Source of the DNA: Selenomonadales bacterium 4137-cl
Lineage (GTDB): Bacteria; Bacillota; Negativicutes; Sporomusales; UBA7701
NCBI GenBank assembly: GCA_032334055.1
Contig: JAUOZS010000001.1
Span: 3,310,001 to 3,374,000 of the forward strand
Direction of reading: 5' to 3'
DNA: 64,000 nt
The stretch's first letter is position 1. Every line of letters begins with the position of its first letter. The position numbers and the translations under genes were made by a program. The notes under the pieces were generated by a model. The model ran no database searches, was not told the DNA's origin, and worked only from the letters and a program-made list of their open reading frames with translations. Below, one piece after another: positions 34,360-42,009 of the stretch.

Positions 34360-35628
34360 CTACAAGACGAGCTTGCCGATCGGGTCGGCGTACATGATCA
34401 TCAGGATGCCGATTATGATGGCGACAAGCGATGGCAGGATAAGCGGCTTCACGATCCGCAGATAGTTTTCTTCCCCCACCACCTGGGCGGCGATGACCGC
34501 CGTTAGCGCGACCGGCGGCGTAAAGCTTCCCATGGCGGCGATGAGCGACAGCCCCGTGGCCGTGACGATGAGGTTCTGGCCGAGGAAGGCAAGGATGAAG
34601 GGTACCCCGAGAATGCTGGCGGCGCCGAAAACCGAAATGCCGCCGAACAGCGGCAGGCTGACGGCGATGCTGGCGAGCAGCAGGTAGGACGGCAGACTGA
34701 GGCTGCCGACGGCGATATAGCCCCTTACCCCGGTCAGGGTAATGATCTGCAGCAGCATGCCGACCCCCATGAGTATGCCGATAACGGGGAGGATTTCCCT
34801 CACCCCGTCCCGCGCCGCCTGGACCAAGGAAAACTTCCGGCCGACGAACAGGCCGGCGACGCTGCCGAGCATAAAGGTGAGTGGCAGCCGCGGATCGGGA
34901 AAGATGCCGGGCAGAGCTTTGGGGCCGATCATGAGAACGATGATGAGAACCAGGGGCAGATAAAGCGCCCAGCCGCGGCTGGTGTCGGCATCGCCGAGTT
35001 TGTCGACCAGCGCGACGAGGTCGGCCTTCCGGGCGTAGCGGTAGCCGAGGAAAATGGTCGACAGCACCGCCAGCGGCACGATCACGAGCAGGAGTATCAG
35101 GTCGAAGCCGACGTACGGCATGTCGATGCCGCCGCCGATGATCATTATGACGATGTTGACCGGCGGAGCGATCATCCCGTATACCGAGGCCATGGCGATT
35201 ATCGCCCCCGCGATGTGCCGCGGCATGTCCATGCCCAGCAGCACCGGGGCGAGCAGCACGCCGGTGCTCAGCACCGAAGCGGTGCATGAACCGGTGATGG
35301 CGCCCGGGAACATTATTATCAGCGTGAGAACGGCGAGCATCGCCAGCGGCGACTGTCCGAACCGGGAGGTCAGGTCGCGCGTCAGGCGCTCCAGCAGTCC
35401 GTTCTGCTCGATCACTTTCATGAAAACCATCGCCGTGATGAGAACAAGCGAAACGTCAATATAGCCGAACATGCCCTCAACGAGATGCCGCAGGGGCAGG
35501 CCCTGACCGGCCGCGACGGCCAGGGCCGCGCTGGTGGCCGCCAGGGAGAGGCCGACCGGCAGCTTCAGCCAGAGAACGCAGGCCAGGAAGACGGCCAGCA
35601 TGACGGCGACGAGCATTATTTCCGTCAT
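34360..35628 (-). CDS. TRAP transporter large permease subunit (DctM family)
   Basis: 422 residues with about twelve membrane helices and the DctM signatures FPGAITGSCTASVLSTG and PPVNIVIMIIGG. It should use an ion gradient to move an organic acid inward. No DctP binding protein and no normal DctQ are encoded nearby; the flanking small membrane protein and the secreted DUF6305-like protein are the only candidates. In this cluster it may take up glutamate or gamma-glutamyl oligomers, which is inference. Confidence 0.88.
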   Translation of the reverse strand: MTEIMLVAVMLAVFLACVLWLKLPVGLSLAATSAALAVAAGQGLPLRHLVEGMFGYIDVSLVLITAMVFMKVIEQNGLLERLTRDLTSRFGQSPLAMLAVLTLIIMFPGAITGSCTASVLSTGVLLAPVLLGMDMPRHIAGAIIAMASVYGMIAPPVNIVIMIIGGGIDMPYVGFDLILLLVIVPLAVLSTIFLGYRYARKADLVALVDKLGDADTSRGWALYLPLVLIIVLMIGPKALPGIFPDPRLPLTFMLGSVAGLFVGRKFSLVQAARDGVREILPVIGILMGVGMLLQIITLTGVRGYIAVGSLSLPSYLLLASIAVSLPLFGGISVFGAASILGVPFILAFLGQNLIVTATGLSLIAAMGSFTPPVALTAVIAAQVVGEENYLRIVKPLILPSLVAIIIGILMIMYADPIGKLVL

Positions 35629-35661
35629 AGTGCAACCCCCATCAACCGTAACCGGGCAGGA

Positions 35662-36231
35662 TTATTTGAACGCCGCTTTCAGGAACCCGCCGGCTTCCCC
35701 GACCGTACCGGGATAATCGACGGGGATGCTGTCGCCGGCGATCTGGCCGAACACGTTGTCCTGGTTGCCGTCGGCGACAACGATCATATAGTCGGCCTTG
35801 GGAGCCGCCGCCCTGATGAAGCGGTCGGTGAGGTCGCCGCGCCGGGCCTCGCCGCCGACGTGCATGACCACGATGGCAATACCGGCGCTTTTGGCGGCCC
35901 CGATCAGAGCCTGGACGCGCTGTTCTTCCTGGTCGGGGTTGATGCCGGCGGCACCCAGCCCCTTGGAGCTGCCGCCGACGACCAGCACTGCGGTTTTGTA
36001 ACCGGAAACGGCGTCCGCGCCGGCGAGGGAGTCATAGGTAAAGTTAAGACCCCCGCGTTGGGCGAGAACGCGCACCATCTGCCCGTCGGCGCTCTGGCCG
36101 ACGCTGGTGATCAGCAGCGGCTGCTCGTATTGGGCGCCTGAAAGGCCGGCCGCCGACGCGGAACCGGCGAGGGCGAAGACGACGGCAAAGACGAGGCCAA
36201 GCACGGCGAGGGTCTGTAATCTGACTTTCAT
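35662..36231 (-). CDS. Secreted DUF6305-like protein
   Basis: 189 residues. Clear signal peptide (1-27, ending SASA). The rest is a Rossmann-like pattern: LLITSVGQSADGQMV, TAVLVVGGSSKGLG, GIAIVVMHVGG and ADYMIVVADGNQD. I connect it to DUF6305 from memory. It has good GAGGAGG spacing and is the first gene of the poly-gamma-glutamate cluster. It could serve as a periplasmic partner for the TRAP permease, but nothing in the sequence proves this. Confidence 0.7.
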   Translation of the reverse strand: MKVRLQTLAVLGLVFAVVFALAGSASAAGLSGAQYEQPLLITSVGQSADGQMVRVLAQRGGLNFTYDSLAGADAVSGYKTAVLVVGGSSKGLGAAGINPDQEEQRVQALIGAAKSAGIAIVVMHVGGEARRGDLTDRFIRAAAPKADYMIVVADGNQDNVFGQIAGDSIPVDYPGTVGEAGGFLKAAFK

Positions 36232-36364
36232 TGCTGCATCCTCCTCAAAAAAAGGTTTTCCCTGTTAACACTTTGCCACATTCCGATAAATCCCTATTTT
36301 TTCTCATATTTATCTGTTCCCGTATAATGTATTCATCGCTTTTCACCGCAAATGCCGGCTTGGG

Positions 36365-36394
36365 AAAAAAACAAAGCCGCCCCAAAGGGCAGCC
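36365..36394 (-). terminator. Terminator after the 57-residue gene
   Basis: On the minus strand GGCTGCCC TTT GGGGCGGC is followed by TTTGTTTTTTT, 32 bases past the small gene's stop and ahead of the likely promoter of the poly-gamma-glutamate cluster. Confidence 0.85.
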
Positions 36395-36426
36395 GAAAAT
36401 ACAGGTATGATTGTCGCGTAAAGAAA

Positions 36427-36600
36427 TCAGTTCGCGGACGGCAGCTCCGCCTTGCTGATGTACATGTCGATTTTGCCGTCGGCACCCTTCCTCAGCACCA
36501 GTCGACCGCGCACCTTCCACCGCTCGGTGTCGAAGTAGATCTTGTTGTCGTTCGTGTCCCAGCGCATCGCTTTTTCCTGCTGTAATTCCAAGGCGTGCAT
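36427..36600 (-). CDS. 57-residue protein, unknown function
   Basis: Starts MHALELQQEKAMRWDTNDNK and ends SKAELPSAN. It is highly charged and looks like a small beta sheet (KIYFDTERWKVRGRLVLRK). GGAGG lies 7 bases before the ATG and a clean terminator follows, so it is a self-contained unit. No family is recognised. Confidence 0.65.
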   Translation of the reverse strand: MHALELQQEKAMRWDTNDNKIYFDTERWKVRGRLVLRKGADGKIDMYISKAELPSAN

Positions 36601-36789
36601 ACACTAACCTCCATCTCCCCCATCGGGGTGATGGAATTAATTGGCTTTATGCAGCCGATAATCCTGCCAACTTTGGTATGCATTTTCTAGGCCTCCGGTC
36701 CTATTTTTGTGTTATCACTCGCCTTGCCCCAGCGCGGCAAAAGTGATATTCTGGTTGCGGAAAAACATCGCCCGAAGGAGAGACCCGCC

Positions 36790-37539
36790 TTGGAAACCGC
36801 CGTGCTCGACAACCTTTATCGTTGGTTTTCAGCCTATGTGAAAACTTTTTACTGCGATGACCCCGAAATACAGCCGAAAGTCCTCCAGAAGGAAGAACAC
36901 AGCTTCCTCGTCGCCGGGCTGAGCCGCAACCTGGCGGGCAGCCTCGGCCTTGACGCCGCCGAGACCCGGCTGGCGGAAGCCGTCGGCCTGTGCCACGATG
37001 TCGGCCGTTTCAGGCAAGTAACCGTCTACCGCACATTCCGCGACGCCGATTCGGTCGACCATGGCCTTCTTGGGGTGGAAGAAATGACTGCCGCCGGCAT
37101 CCCCGACCGCCTCAGCCCCCGCGATTGGGAGGCGCTCGCCTTCGCCGTCCGCTGGCATAATGCGGCCGCCCTGCCCGACAATCCGGACCCGCGCCTCACC
37201 CTCCACGGCAAGATGATCCGCGACACCGATAAGCTCGACATCTGCCGGGTACTGCCACCCGCCCCGCCTGCGACGGGTTGCTCGCCGAAGCTTGAAGAGG
37301 ATTTCCTGGCCGGCAAACTGCTGTATTACGAAGACATCAGGACGGCCGACGACCGCAAGCTGGTGATGCTCAGTTGGCTGTTCGATATCAACTTCGCCTG
37401 GACGGGGCGGGAGATCGCCGCGCGCGGCTACATCGACCGGCTGCTCGCCTCCCTGCCGCCGTCGGCGGCCATGCCGGCCATAAGGGAAAAGATCGATGTC
37501 TTCCTCGCCAGGCTTGATACCCGTGAAGGTCGCCGTTAG
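36790..37539 (+). CDS. HD-domain hydrolase
   Basis: 249 residues. EEHSFLVAGL, LCHDVGRFRQ and RWHNAAALP give the HD metal-binding pattern (His...HD...His), followed by DTDKLDICR. Probably a phosphohydrolase on nucleotides; substrate unknown. The start is TTG at 36790 with GAAGGAGAG 7 bases upstream; no ATG offers a better site. NUDIX and FHA genes follow closely in the same direction. Confidence 0.85.
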   Translation: METAVLDNLYRWFSAYVKTFYCDDPEIQPKVLQKEEHSFLVAGLSRNLAGSLGLDAAETRLAEAVGLCHDVGRFRQVTVYRTFRDADSVDHGLLGVEEMTAAGIPDRLSPRDWEALAFAVRWHNAAALPDNPDPRLTLHGKMIRDTDKLDICRVLPPAPPATGCSPKLEEDFLAGKLLYYEDIRTADDRKLVMLSWLFDINFAWTGREIAARGYIDRLLASLPPSAAMPAIREKIDVFLARLDTREGRR

Positions 37540-37601
37540 AAAGGAATTCTCCGCCGAAGGGCGAAATAAGCATACAATTTGCCGTGCCGAAAGGGGGCGC
37601 C

Positions 37602-38015
37602 ATGCTTATCAAAGTAACCGCCGCAATTATCGTTAAAGACAACGCCATCTTCATCGCCAAGCGGGGCCCCGAAGGGAGGTTCGCCCACCGCTGGGAATTT
37701 CCCGGCGGCAAGATCGAGCCCGGGGAAAGCCCTGAGGACTGCCTGAGACGGGAAATGGCGGAAGAATTCGCCATCGACGTCCGCGTCGGCGAATTTTTCA
37801 CCGAGAGTCTCCATACCTTCCCCGGCGGCGAAATACTCGTCTTTGCCTACTTCTGCCGCTGGACCGGCGGCGATATCCGCCCGGTCGAGCATGAGGAGTA
37901 CCGCTGGGTGGCTGCGTCCGAGCTGGGCGGGTACGATTTTGCCCCCGCCGACGTGCCGATTGCCGCAAAGCTGATGCGCGAGTTCCCCGGAACAACCGCA
38001 GCTACGGAGAAGTGA
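37602..38015 (+). CDS. NUDIX hydrolase (MutT-like)
   Basis: 137 residues. NUDIX box GGKIEPGESPEDCLRREMAEEF (about 33-54) with the REMAEE acids, though the glycine normally ending the box is replaced by Ala. It resembles 8-oxo-dGTP diphosphatases of the MutT type, which clean the nucleotide pool. Start at 37602 after GGGGGCGCC. The next gene begins 5 bases after its stop. Confidence 0.88.
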   Translation: MLIKVTAAIIVKDNAIFIAKRGPEGRFAHRWEFPGGKIEPGESPEDCLRREMAEEFAIDVRVGEFFTESLHTFPGGEILVFAYFCRWTGGDIRPVEHEEYRWVAASELGGYDFAPADVPIAAKLMREFPGTTAATEK

Positions 38016-38020
38016 TCTCC

Positions 38021-38719
38021 ATGTATCTCCCAGGGGGCTTAAACCCGCCCTTCGCGAGGTTGATGGTGGAAAGAGGCGACCCCCACGAGCGGGGAGCCTG
38101 CTTCCCTCTGGAGCCTGACAGAGTAATCCTCGGCCGGAGCACCGCGTCGTTTTGTCCCGACCTTGCGTTCGCCAGCCTTCTCGTATCCCGCCGCCATTGC
38201 TGCCTCGAGCTGCGCGACGGCCGGTGGACGGTCCGCGATTTGGGCAGCCGCCACGGCACGACGGTAAACGGCCGCCCATTAACCCAGGGCCCGTCGGTCC
38301 TGACCTCCGGAGACAGGGTAGGCCTGGCGGCTAATGTGGTGCTGCTCCGTTTCTCGCTCGCCGAAGAAGCCGAACAAACCCTGACCTTTGGCGATACCCG
38401 GCCGGTTAACGGTCCGCCCCGGCGGGAGCAAGTCGTCGTCGATACGACCCGGAAGGCCTTAATCGTCGCCCAGGCGGAGGTGCCGCTGTCGGTCAAGGAG
38501 TGGCGCCTGCTGGAGCTTCTGTACGAACACCGCAACGAGCTGGTACCCTACGCGGTCATCTGGCCGGCGGTGTGGGGCGAGCGCGCCCTTCGGAACGGGA
38601 TACCCGACGTGGGACCCGACGAGCTTAGCCTCCTCGTATACCGGCTGCGGCGGAAACTCGGCGCTTGCGGTGATGTTCTGAAGACCCGCCGCGGGCAGGG
38701 CATTATTTTGACGGTCTGA
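38021..38719 (+). CDS. FHA domain-winged helix transcription factor
   Basis: 232 residues. FHA domain at about 10-115: VILGRS, LLVSRRHCCLEL, VRDLGSRHGTTVNG carry the Arg, Ser and His-Asn-type residues that hold phosphothreonine. An OmpR/PhoB-type winged helix at about 145-230 (LSVKEWRLLELLYEHRNELV...LSLLVYRLRRKLG...TRRGQGIIL) follows. The combination recalls EmbR (reverse order), which is controlled by a Ser/Thr kinase; none is in the window. The ATG at 38021 is chosen over GTG 38012. The beta-lactamase gene downstream is a likely target. Confidence 0.85.
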   Translation: MYLPGGLNPPFARLMVERGDPHERGACFPLEPDRVILGRSTASFCPDLAFASLLVSRRHCCLELRDGRWTVRDLGSRHGTTVNGRPLTQGPSVLTSGDRVGLAANVVLLRFSLAEEAEQTLTFGDTRPVNGPPRREQVVVDTTRKALIVAQAEVPLSVKEWRLLELLYEHRNELVPYAVIWPAVWGERALRNGIPDVGPDELSLLVYRLRRKLGACGDVLKTRRGQGIILTV

Positions 38720-38759
38720 CAGGCGCCGGCTCCTTGGGAGCGACAGCGCCCTTTTTTTG
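38720..38759 (+). terminator. Terminator after the FHA-winged helix gene
   Basis: GGCGC...CTCC TTG GGAG...GCGCC forms a two-part stem followed by CTTTTTTTG immediately after the stop. The beta-lactamase gene therefore has its own promoter. Confidence 0.85.
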
Positions 38760-38761
38760 TT

Positions 38762-38818
38762 CTGTAAGGAAACTGTAAGCCTGCGGCTATTTTTTCCCCG
38801 GTCGCCGCCGCGTAGAAT
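38762..38818 (+). promoter_or_regulatory. Direct-repeat activator site and promoter of the beta-lactamase gene
   Basis: CTGTAAG (38762-38768), four bases GAAA, then CTGTAAG (38773-38779): two perfect 7-bp repeats one DNA turn apart, as bound by OmpR/PhoB-type winged helices. Downstream is a -10 TAGAAT (38813-38818) but only TTTTTT at the -35 position, so the promoter should need an activator. The repeats lie about 46-63 bp before the expected start. Confidence 0.6.
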
Positions 38819-38847
38819 AGAGGCAGAACGCGACAAGGGGGAAAAAG

Positions 38848-39651
38848 ATGAAAAAGATACTGTGGTTTTTGTGTGCGCTGCTGCTCGCCTACGCGACAGC
38901 GGCCGCCGAGGCTTCGCCGGCGGTCGAAGTTCGCGACGACCTGGGGAAATACTTCCGGGGTTATACCGGGACGATGGTCATTTACGACCAGGCGGGCGAC
39001 AGGTATGTCGTCTACAACGAGCCGCAAAGCCGCAAGCGGCTGTCGCCGTGCTCGACCTTCAAGATTTACAATTCCCTCATCGGCCTGGAAACAGGGGTGC
39101 TGGCCGCCGAAGACGAACAGACCCTCGTCAAGTGGGACGGCACGCGCCACTCCATCGAGAGCTGGAACCACGATCAAACGCTGGCGTCGGCCACCCGGAA
39201 CTCAGTGGTCTGGTATTACCAGAAGCTGGCGGCGCGGATCGGCGAGCAGAGGATGCAGGAGCACCTTGACGCCATCGGCTACGGCAACCGGGATATCTCC
39301 GGCGGCCTGACGACCTTCTGGCTGCGGTCGTCGCTCAGGATTTCGGCCATGGAACAGGTCGAGATGCTCCGCAGACTGTATTCCGGCGAGCTGCCGTTTG
39401 CCCCGCGAAATGTGGCGGTGGTAAGGAAGAACATCACCTTGTCCGCCGACGGGAAGACGCCATTTATGGGGAAAACCGGGTCAGGCTTCGAAAATGGCCG
39501 GTGGCTGCTGGGCTGGTTTGTCGGCTGCGTGGAGCGGGATGGCAACCGCTATATCTTCGCCGTCAATATCGAGGCCCCCGACGGCGCGAGCGGCGGCGCG
39601 GCGCGAAGAATAGCCGAGGCCGTTCTGAAGGATTTCGCCATCCTGCCATAG
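38848..39651 (+). CDS. Class D (OXA-type) beta-lactamase
   Basis: 267 residues. Signal peptide 1-22. Active site STFK (S69 to K72), SVV (119-121), a YGN motif (about 145-147) and KTGSG (about 211). These are the class D signatures in correct order. It would hydrolyse penicillins in the periplasm; spectrum unknown. Starts 89 bases past a terminator, so it is monocistronic and preceded by the direct-repeat site. Base use matches its neighbours; no sign of recent transfer. Confidence 0.95.
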   Translation: MKKILWFLCALLLAYATAAAEASPAVEVRDDLGKYFRGYTGTMVIYDQAGDRYVVYNEPQSRKRLSPCSTFKIYNSLIGLETGVLAAEDEQTLVKWDGTRHSIESWNHDQTLASATRNSVVWYYQKLAARIGEQRMQEHLDAIGYGNRDISGGLTTFWLRSSLRISAMEQVEMLRRLYSGELPFAPRNVAVVRKNITLSADGKTPFMGKTGSGFENGRWLLGWFVGCVERDGNRYIFAVNIEAPDGASGGAARRIAEAVLKDFAILP

Positions 39652-39669
39652 ACAGCCCGGCACCAACAG

Positions 39670-39707
39670 AATAAAGACTTCCGGGTTGCCCCGGAAGTCT
39701 TTATTTC
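39670..39707. terminator. Bidirectional terminator between bla and lptA
   Basis: AATAAAGACTTCCGGG and CCCCGGAAGTCTTTATT pair with a three-base loop and have A/T tracts on both sides. It serves the two convergent genes. Confidence 0.88.
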
Positions 39708-40205
39708 CTATTGCTGTCGCTCCATCGTGTACGTGTTTGTCGCGACGTTGTATGACAGCCAATCGGTCTCTATCTGCCGGCCGTTGTCGTCGATTTTGAC
39801 ATTGTCGCGGAAAATGCCCTGTTTAGTCTGCCAGTTGAAGTCGGCCGCGTCGGCGGTTATGTAGACGCCGCCCCGCTTAAAGGTGACGCCGCCCTTTATC
39901 GTGGCGCTGTTCTGGGGCCCGTTTACGTACACGCTATCGCCAGTGAAGTAGGTGTCGTCCTGTTTGAGGGTGATGCCGCCCTCGCCCCAGACCTCGAGCG
40001 TCAGCACCTTGACCTTGGCCTCGCCGGCGGTTATTACGCGGTTGTTGGTTTCGACGGTGACGTTGCCTTTCAGGATATACATGCCCTGGGCGAAATCGAA
40101 CGAGGTGTTGTCGGCTTTTATGACCGGTTTGGCGGCGTGGGCGGTGGCGGCGAAGCCGAAGGCCAGGACCGCAACGGCCAGGAACAGGATAAGTATGTTT
40201 CTCAT
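39708..40205 (-). CDS. LptA/OstA-like periplasmic protein
   Basis: 165 residues. Signal peptide 1-24 (ATAHA). The rest shows the repeating beta-strand pattern of OstA domains (FDFAQGMYILKGNVTVETNNRVITAG; ITLKQDDTYFTGDSV; GVTFKRGGVYITAD). In Negativicutes such proteins bridge LPS between inner and outer membrane, so its presence supports a diderm cell. It is alone here rather than in an lptA-lptB-kdsC cluster, so it may be a secondary copy. AAGGAG lies 6 bases upstream. Confidence 0.85.
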   Translation of the reverse strand: MRNILILFLAVAVLAFGFAATAHAAKPVIKADNTSFDFAQGMYILKGNVTVETNNRVITAGEAKVKVLTLEVWGEGGITLKQDDTYFTGDSVYVNGPQNSATIKGGVTFKRGGVYITADAADFNWQTKQGIFRDNVKIDDNGRQIETDWLSYNVATNTYTMERQQ

Positions 40206-40294
40206 GGGTTCTCCTTTTTGCCAGAATCACTGTTTTCGCTTGTAAGTTCCCTGCTTTGCCCATGTATCCCTCTAGGAATCATTTGGAAAATTTC

Positions 40295-41803
40295 TTAGCA
40301 ACTTACCATAGCGGTGGCGAGGCCGCCCTGCCCCGTTTCCCGGAACTCAGGCGCCATAGCCCTGCCCGTTTCCAGCATGGCGGCGATGACCCGGTCGAGG
40401 TCTTCCCAGTGTCGGGCAACGAGTTCGCTTTTGGCAATCAGCCAGGCGTTGTATGCCTTGACCGCCCCGAAGGCGTTCCGCTCGATGCAGGGCAGCAGAA
40501 CGTAGCCGCCGACCGGGTCGCAGGTCATGCCCAGATGGTGTTCCAGAGCGATGGTGGCCGCAATTTCGGTGACTTCGAAGGGAGACCCGGTGGCATGGGC
40601 CAACATTGCTGCCGCCATCGCCGAAGCGACGCCGATCTCTCCCTGACAGCCCACCTCCGCTCCGGCGACACTGGCGTTATTCTTGCACAGGAAGCCTATC
40701 AGCCCGCCGGCCAGCAGCCCCCGGCGCATTGCGTCGCGGGGAAGCTTGAGATGGTTGCGCATATAATAGACAATCGCCGGCATCGTTCCCGCGGAGCCGA
40801 GCGTCGGCGCGGTCACGGCAAGCCGCCCGGCGGCGTTGCCTTCGGAGACGGCCAGGGCGTAGCTGCTTAGCAGGCCCATGAAGCGCTGGTCGGCCTCCGC
40901 CTTCAACGACCGTTCGTAGATCAGCTTCGCCTTGCGATAAAACTCGAACGGCGCCGGCAGCAGGCCCTCCTCGCTGAGTCCGAGGCGCACCCCCTTTTCC
41001 ATCGTTTCCAGCACCTGATCGAGATGGGCGTTTATCTCCCGCTCGCCGACCCCACGGATGGCCATCTCGTTGGCGACCATGATTTCGTCGAGACTTTTGC
41101 CGCTCTCCCGCACGATTTCCCTGACCCGCGTCATGCTCCCGTATGGGTAAAGCGGCGCGCCTCGGTCTTCGGCCGGCTGGCCCTTCCAGGCAAAGAAGCC
41201 GCCGCCGGTGGAATAGTACTCCCGTTCGCAGACAACGGCACCGTCGGCCGCAAGCAATCGCATCACAACGGTGTTGGCGTACGGAAACTCGTGCCGGTGT
41301 CTGTCCCAGACGATGGTCGCGCCGCTAAGCTCAAAGCCCACGCCCCGAATGGCGATGACGTACTTACGCGCCGGGTCCTGCAGTTCATCCATCAGTCGAG
41401 TGTCACACGTCTCAGGCTTCTGCCCCATGAGGCCGGCGAGAATGGCGCGGTCGGTGCGGTGACCCTTGCCGGTGGCGCTCAGGCTGCCGTACAGGCGGGC
41501 TTCGATCCGGGCGCCGCGGCGGAGGGCGTCCTCCGGCAGGCCTTCAAGCACCGCGAGAAAGTTGTTGGCGATCCTGAGCGGGGCAACCGTGTGGGAACTG
41601 GACGGGCCCGGGCCTATTTTGAACAGCTCGGTCAGCGTCGTGCCGATAACCCCGGTGGGCGGACCCTTATAAGACTTTTCGGGAGAAAAGCCGGGGAGGG
41701 CCGCGGCCGGTATCCCCCTGGCCCCGGCGGGGTGAATGTCGACCGCCACCCCGCCGGCCAGGGCCGACATCAGGGCAAGCTTTAGAAAGTCGCGCCGTTC
41801 CAT
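40295..41803 (-). CDS. Serine dehydratase-like protein with a Tat signal
   Basis: 502 residues. MERRDFLKLALMSALAGGV is a typical twin-arginine signal. The remainder is a full-length iron-sulfur L-serine dehydratase: GPSSSHTVAP, TAPTLGSAGTMPA, GCQGEIGVASAMAAA, LEHHLGMTCDPVGG and LPCIERNAF include the cysteines for the [4Fe-4S] cluster. Normal enzymes are cytosolic. An exported version would deaminate serine or a related amino acid outside the membrane. The substrate motif LGSAG differs from the common NGAAG. Stands alone. Confidence 0.85.
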   Translation of the reverse strand: MERRDFLKLALMSALAGGVAVDIHPAGARGIPAAALPGFSPEKSYKGPPTGVIGTTLTELFKIGPGPSSSHTVAPLRIANNFLAVLEGLPEDALRRGARIEARLYGSLSATGKGHRTDRAILAGLMGQKPETCDTRLMDELQDPARKYVIAIRGVGFELSGATIVWDRHRHEFPYANTVVMRLLAADGAVVCEREYYSTGGGFFAWKGQPAEDRGAPLYPYGSMTRVREIVRESGKSLDEIMVANEMAIRGVGEREINAHLDQVLETMEKGVRLGLSEEGLLPAPFEFYRKAKLIYERSLKAEADQRFMGLLSSYALAVSEGNAAGRLAVTAPTLGSAGTMPAIVYYMRNHLKLPRDAMRRGLLAGGLIGFLCKNNASVAGAEVGCQGEIGVASAMAAAMLAHATGSPFEVTEIAATIALEHHLGMTCDPVGGYVLLPCIERNAFGAVKAYNAWLIAKSELVARHWEDLDRVIAAMLETGRAMAPEFRETGQGGLATAMVSC

Positions 41804-41924
41804 GGAAATCAGCTCCTATTTGCGTCAATCATTTTTTCTTTCGCGATGTTCCGACATTTTCCTCCTCTGGCACGGACGAAGCCTAATTCATCTATGCCTG
41901 TCGGAACGGTCGTACTTCCCGATA

Positions 41925-41972
41925 GACCAGCAAAAGGCCATCGGCACTTCTGCCGATGGCCTTTTGCTGGTC
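41925..41972 (-). terminator. Terminator with a 22-bp perfect stem
   Basis: Two 22-base arms (41925-41946 and 41951-41972) are perfect inverted copies around CTTC. The core AAAAGG...CCTTTT is terminator-like on both strands. It lies 38 bases past the stop of the amidohydrolase operon and upstream of the serine dehydratase-like gene. Confidence 0.75.
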
Positions 41973-42009
41973 GGGCTGTGTTGCTGACAACACCGTAACC
42001 GGTACTTGG

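Noticed and set aside
34202-35287. 361-residue minus-strand frame covering most of the TRAP permease
   Set aside because: Its upstream part is an arginine/histidine-rich shadow of the permease in another frame. Only the last 48 residues, with their own ATG and ribosome site, are kept as a gene.
38762-38779. Calling the CTGTAAG direct repeat a Pho box
   Set aside because: Spacing matches PhoB sites, but the sequence differs from CTGTCAT and it lies too far from the -10. The neighbouring FHA-winged helix protein is a better candidate.
41925-41972. Treating the 22-bp perfect inverted repeat as a mobile-element end or CRISPR unit
   Set aside because: It occurs once, has a four-base loop and lies at an operon end; a long terminator explains it.
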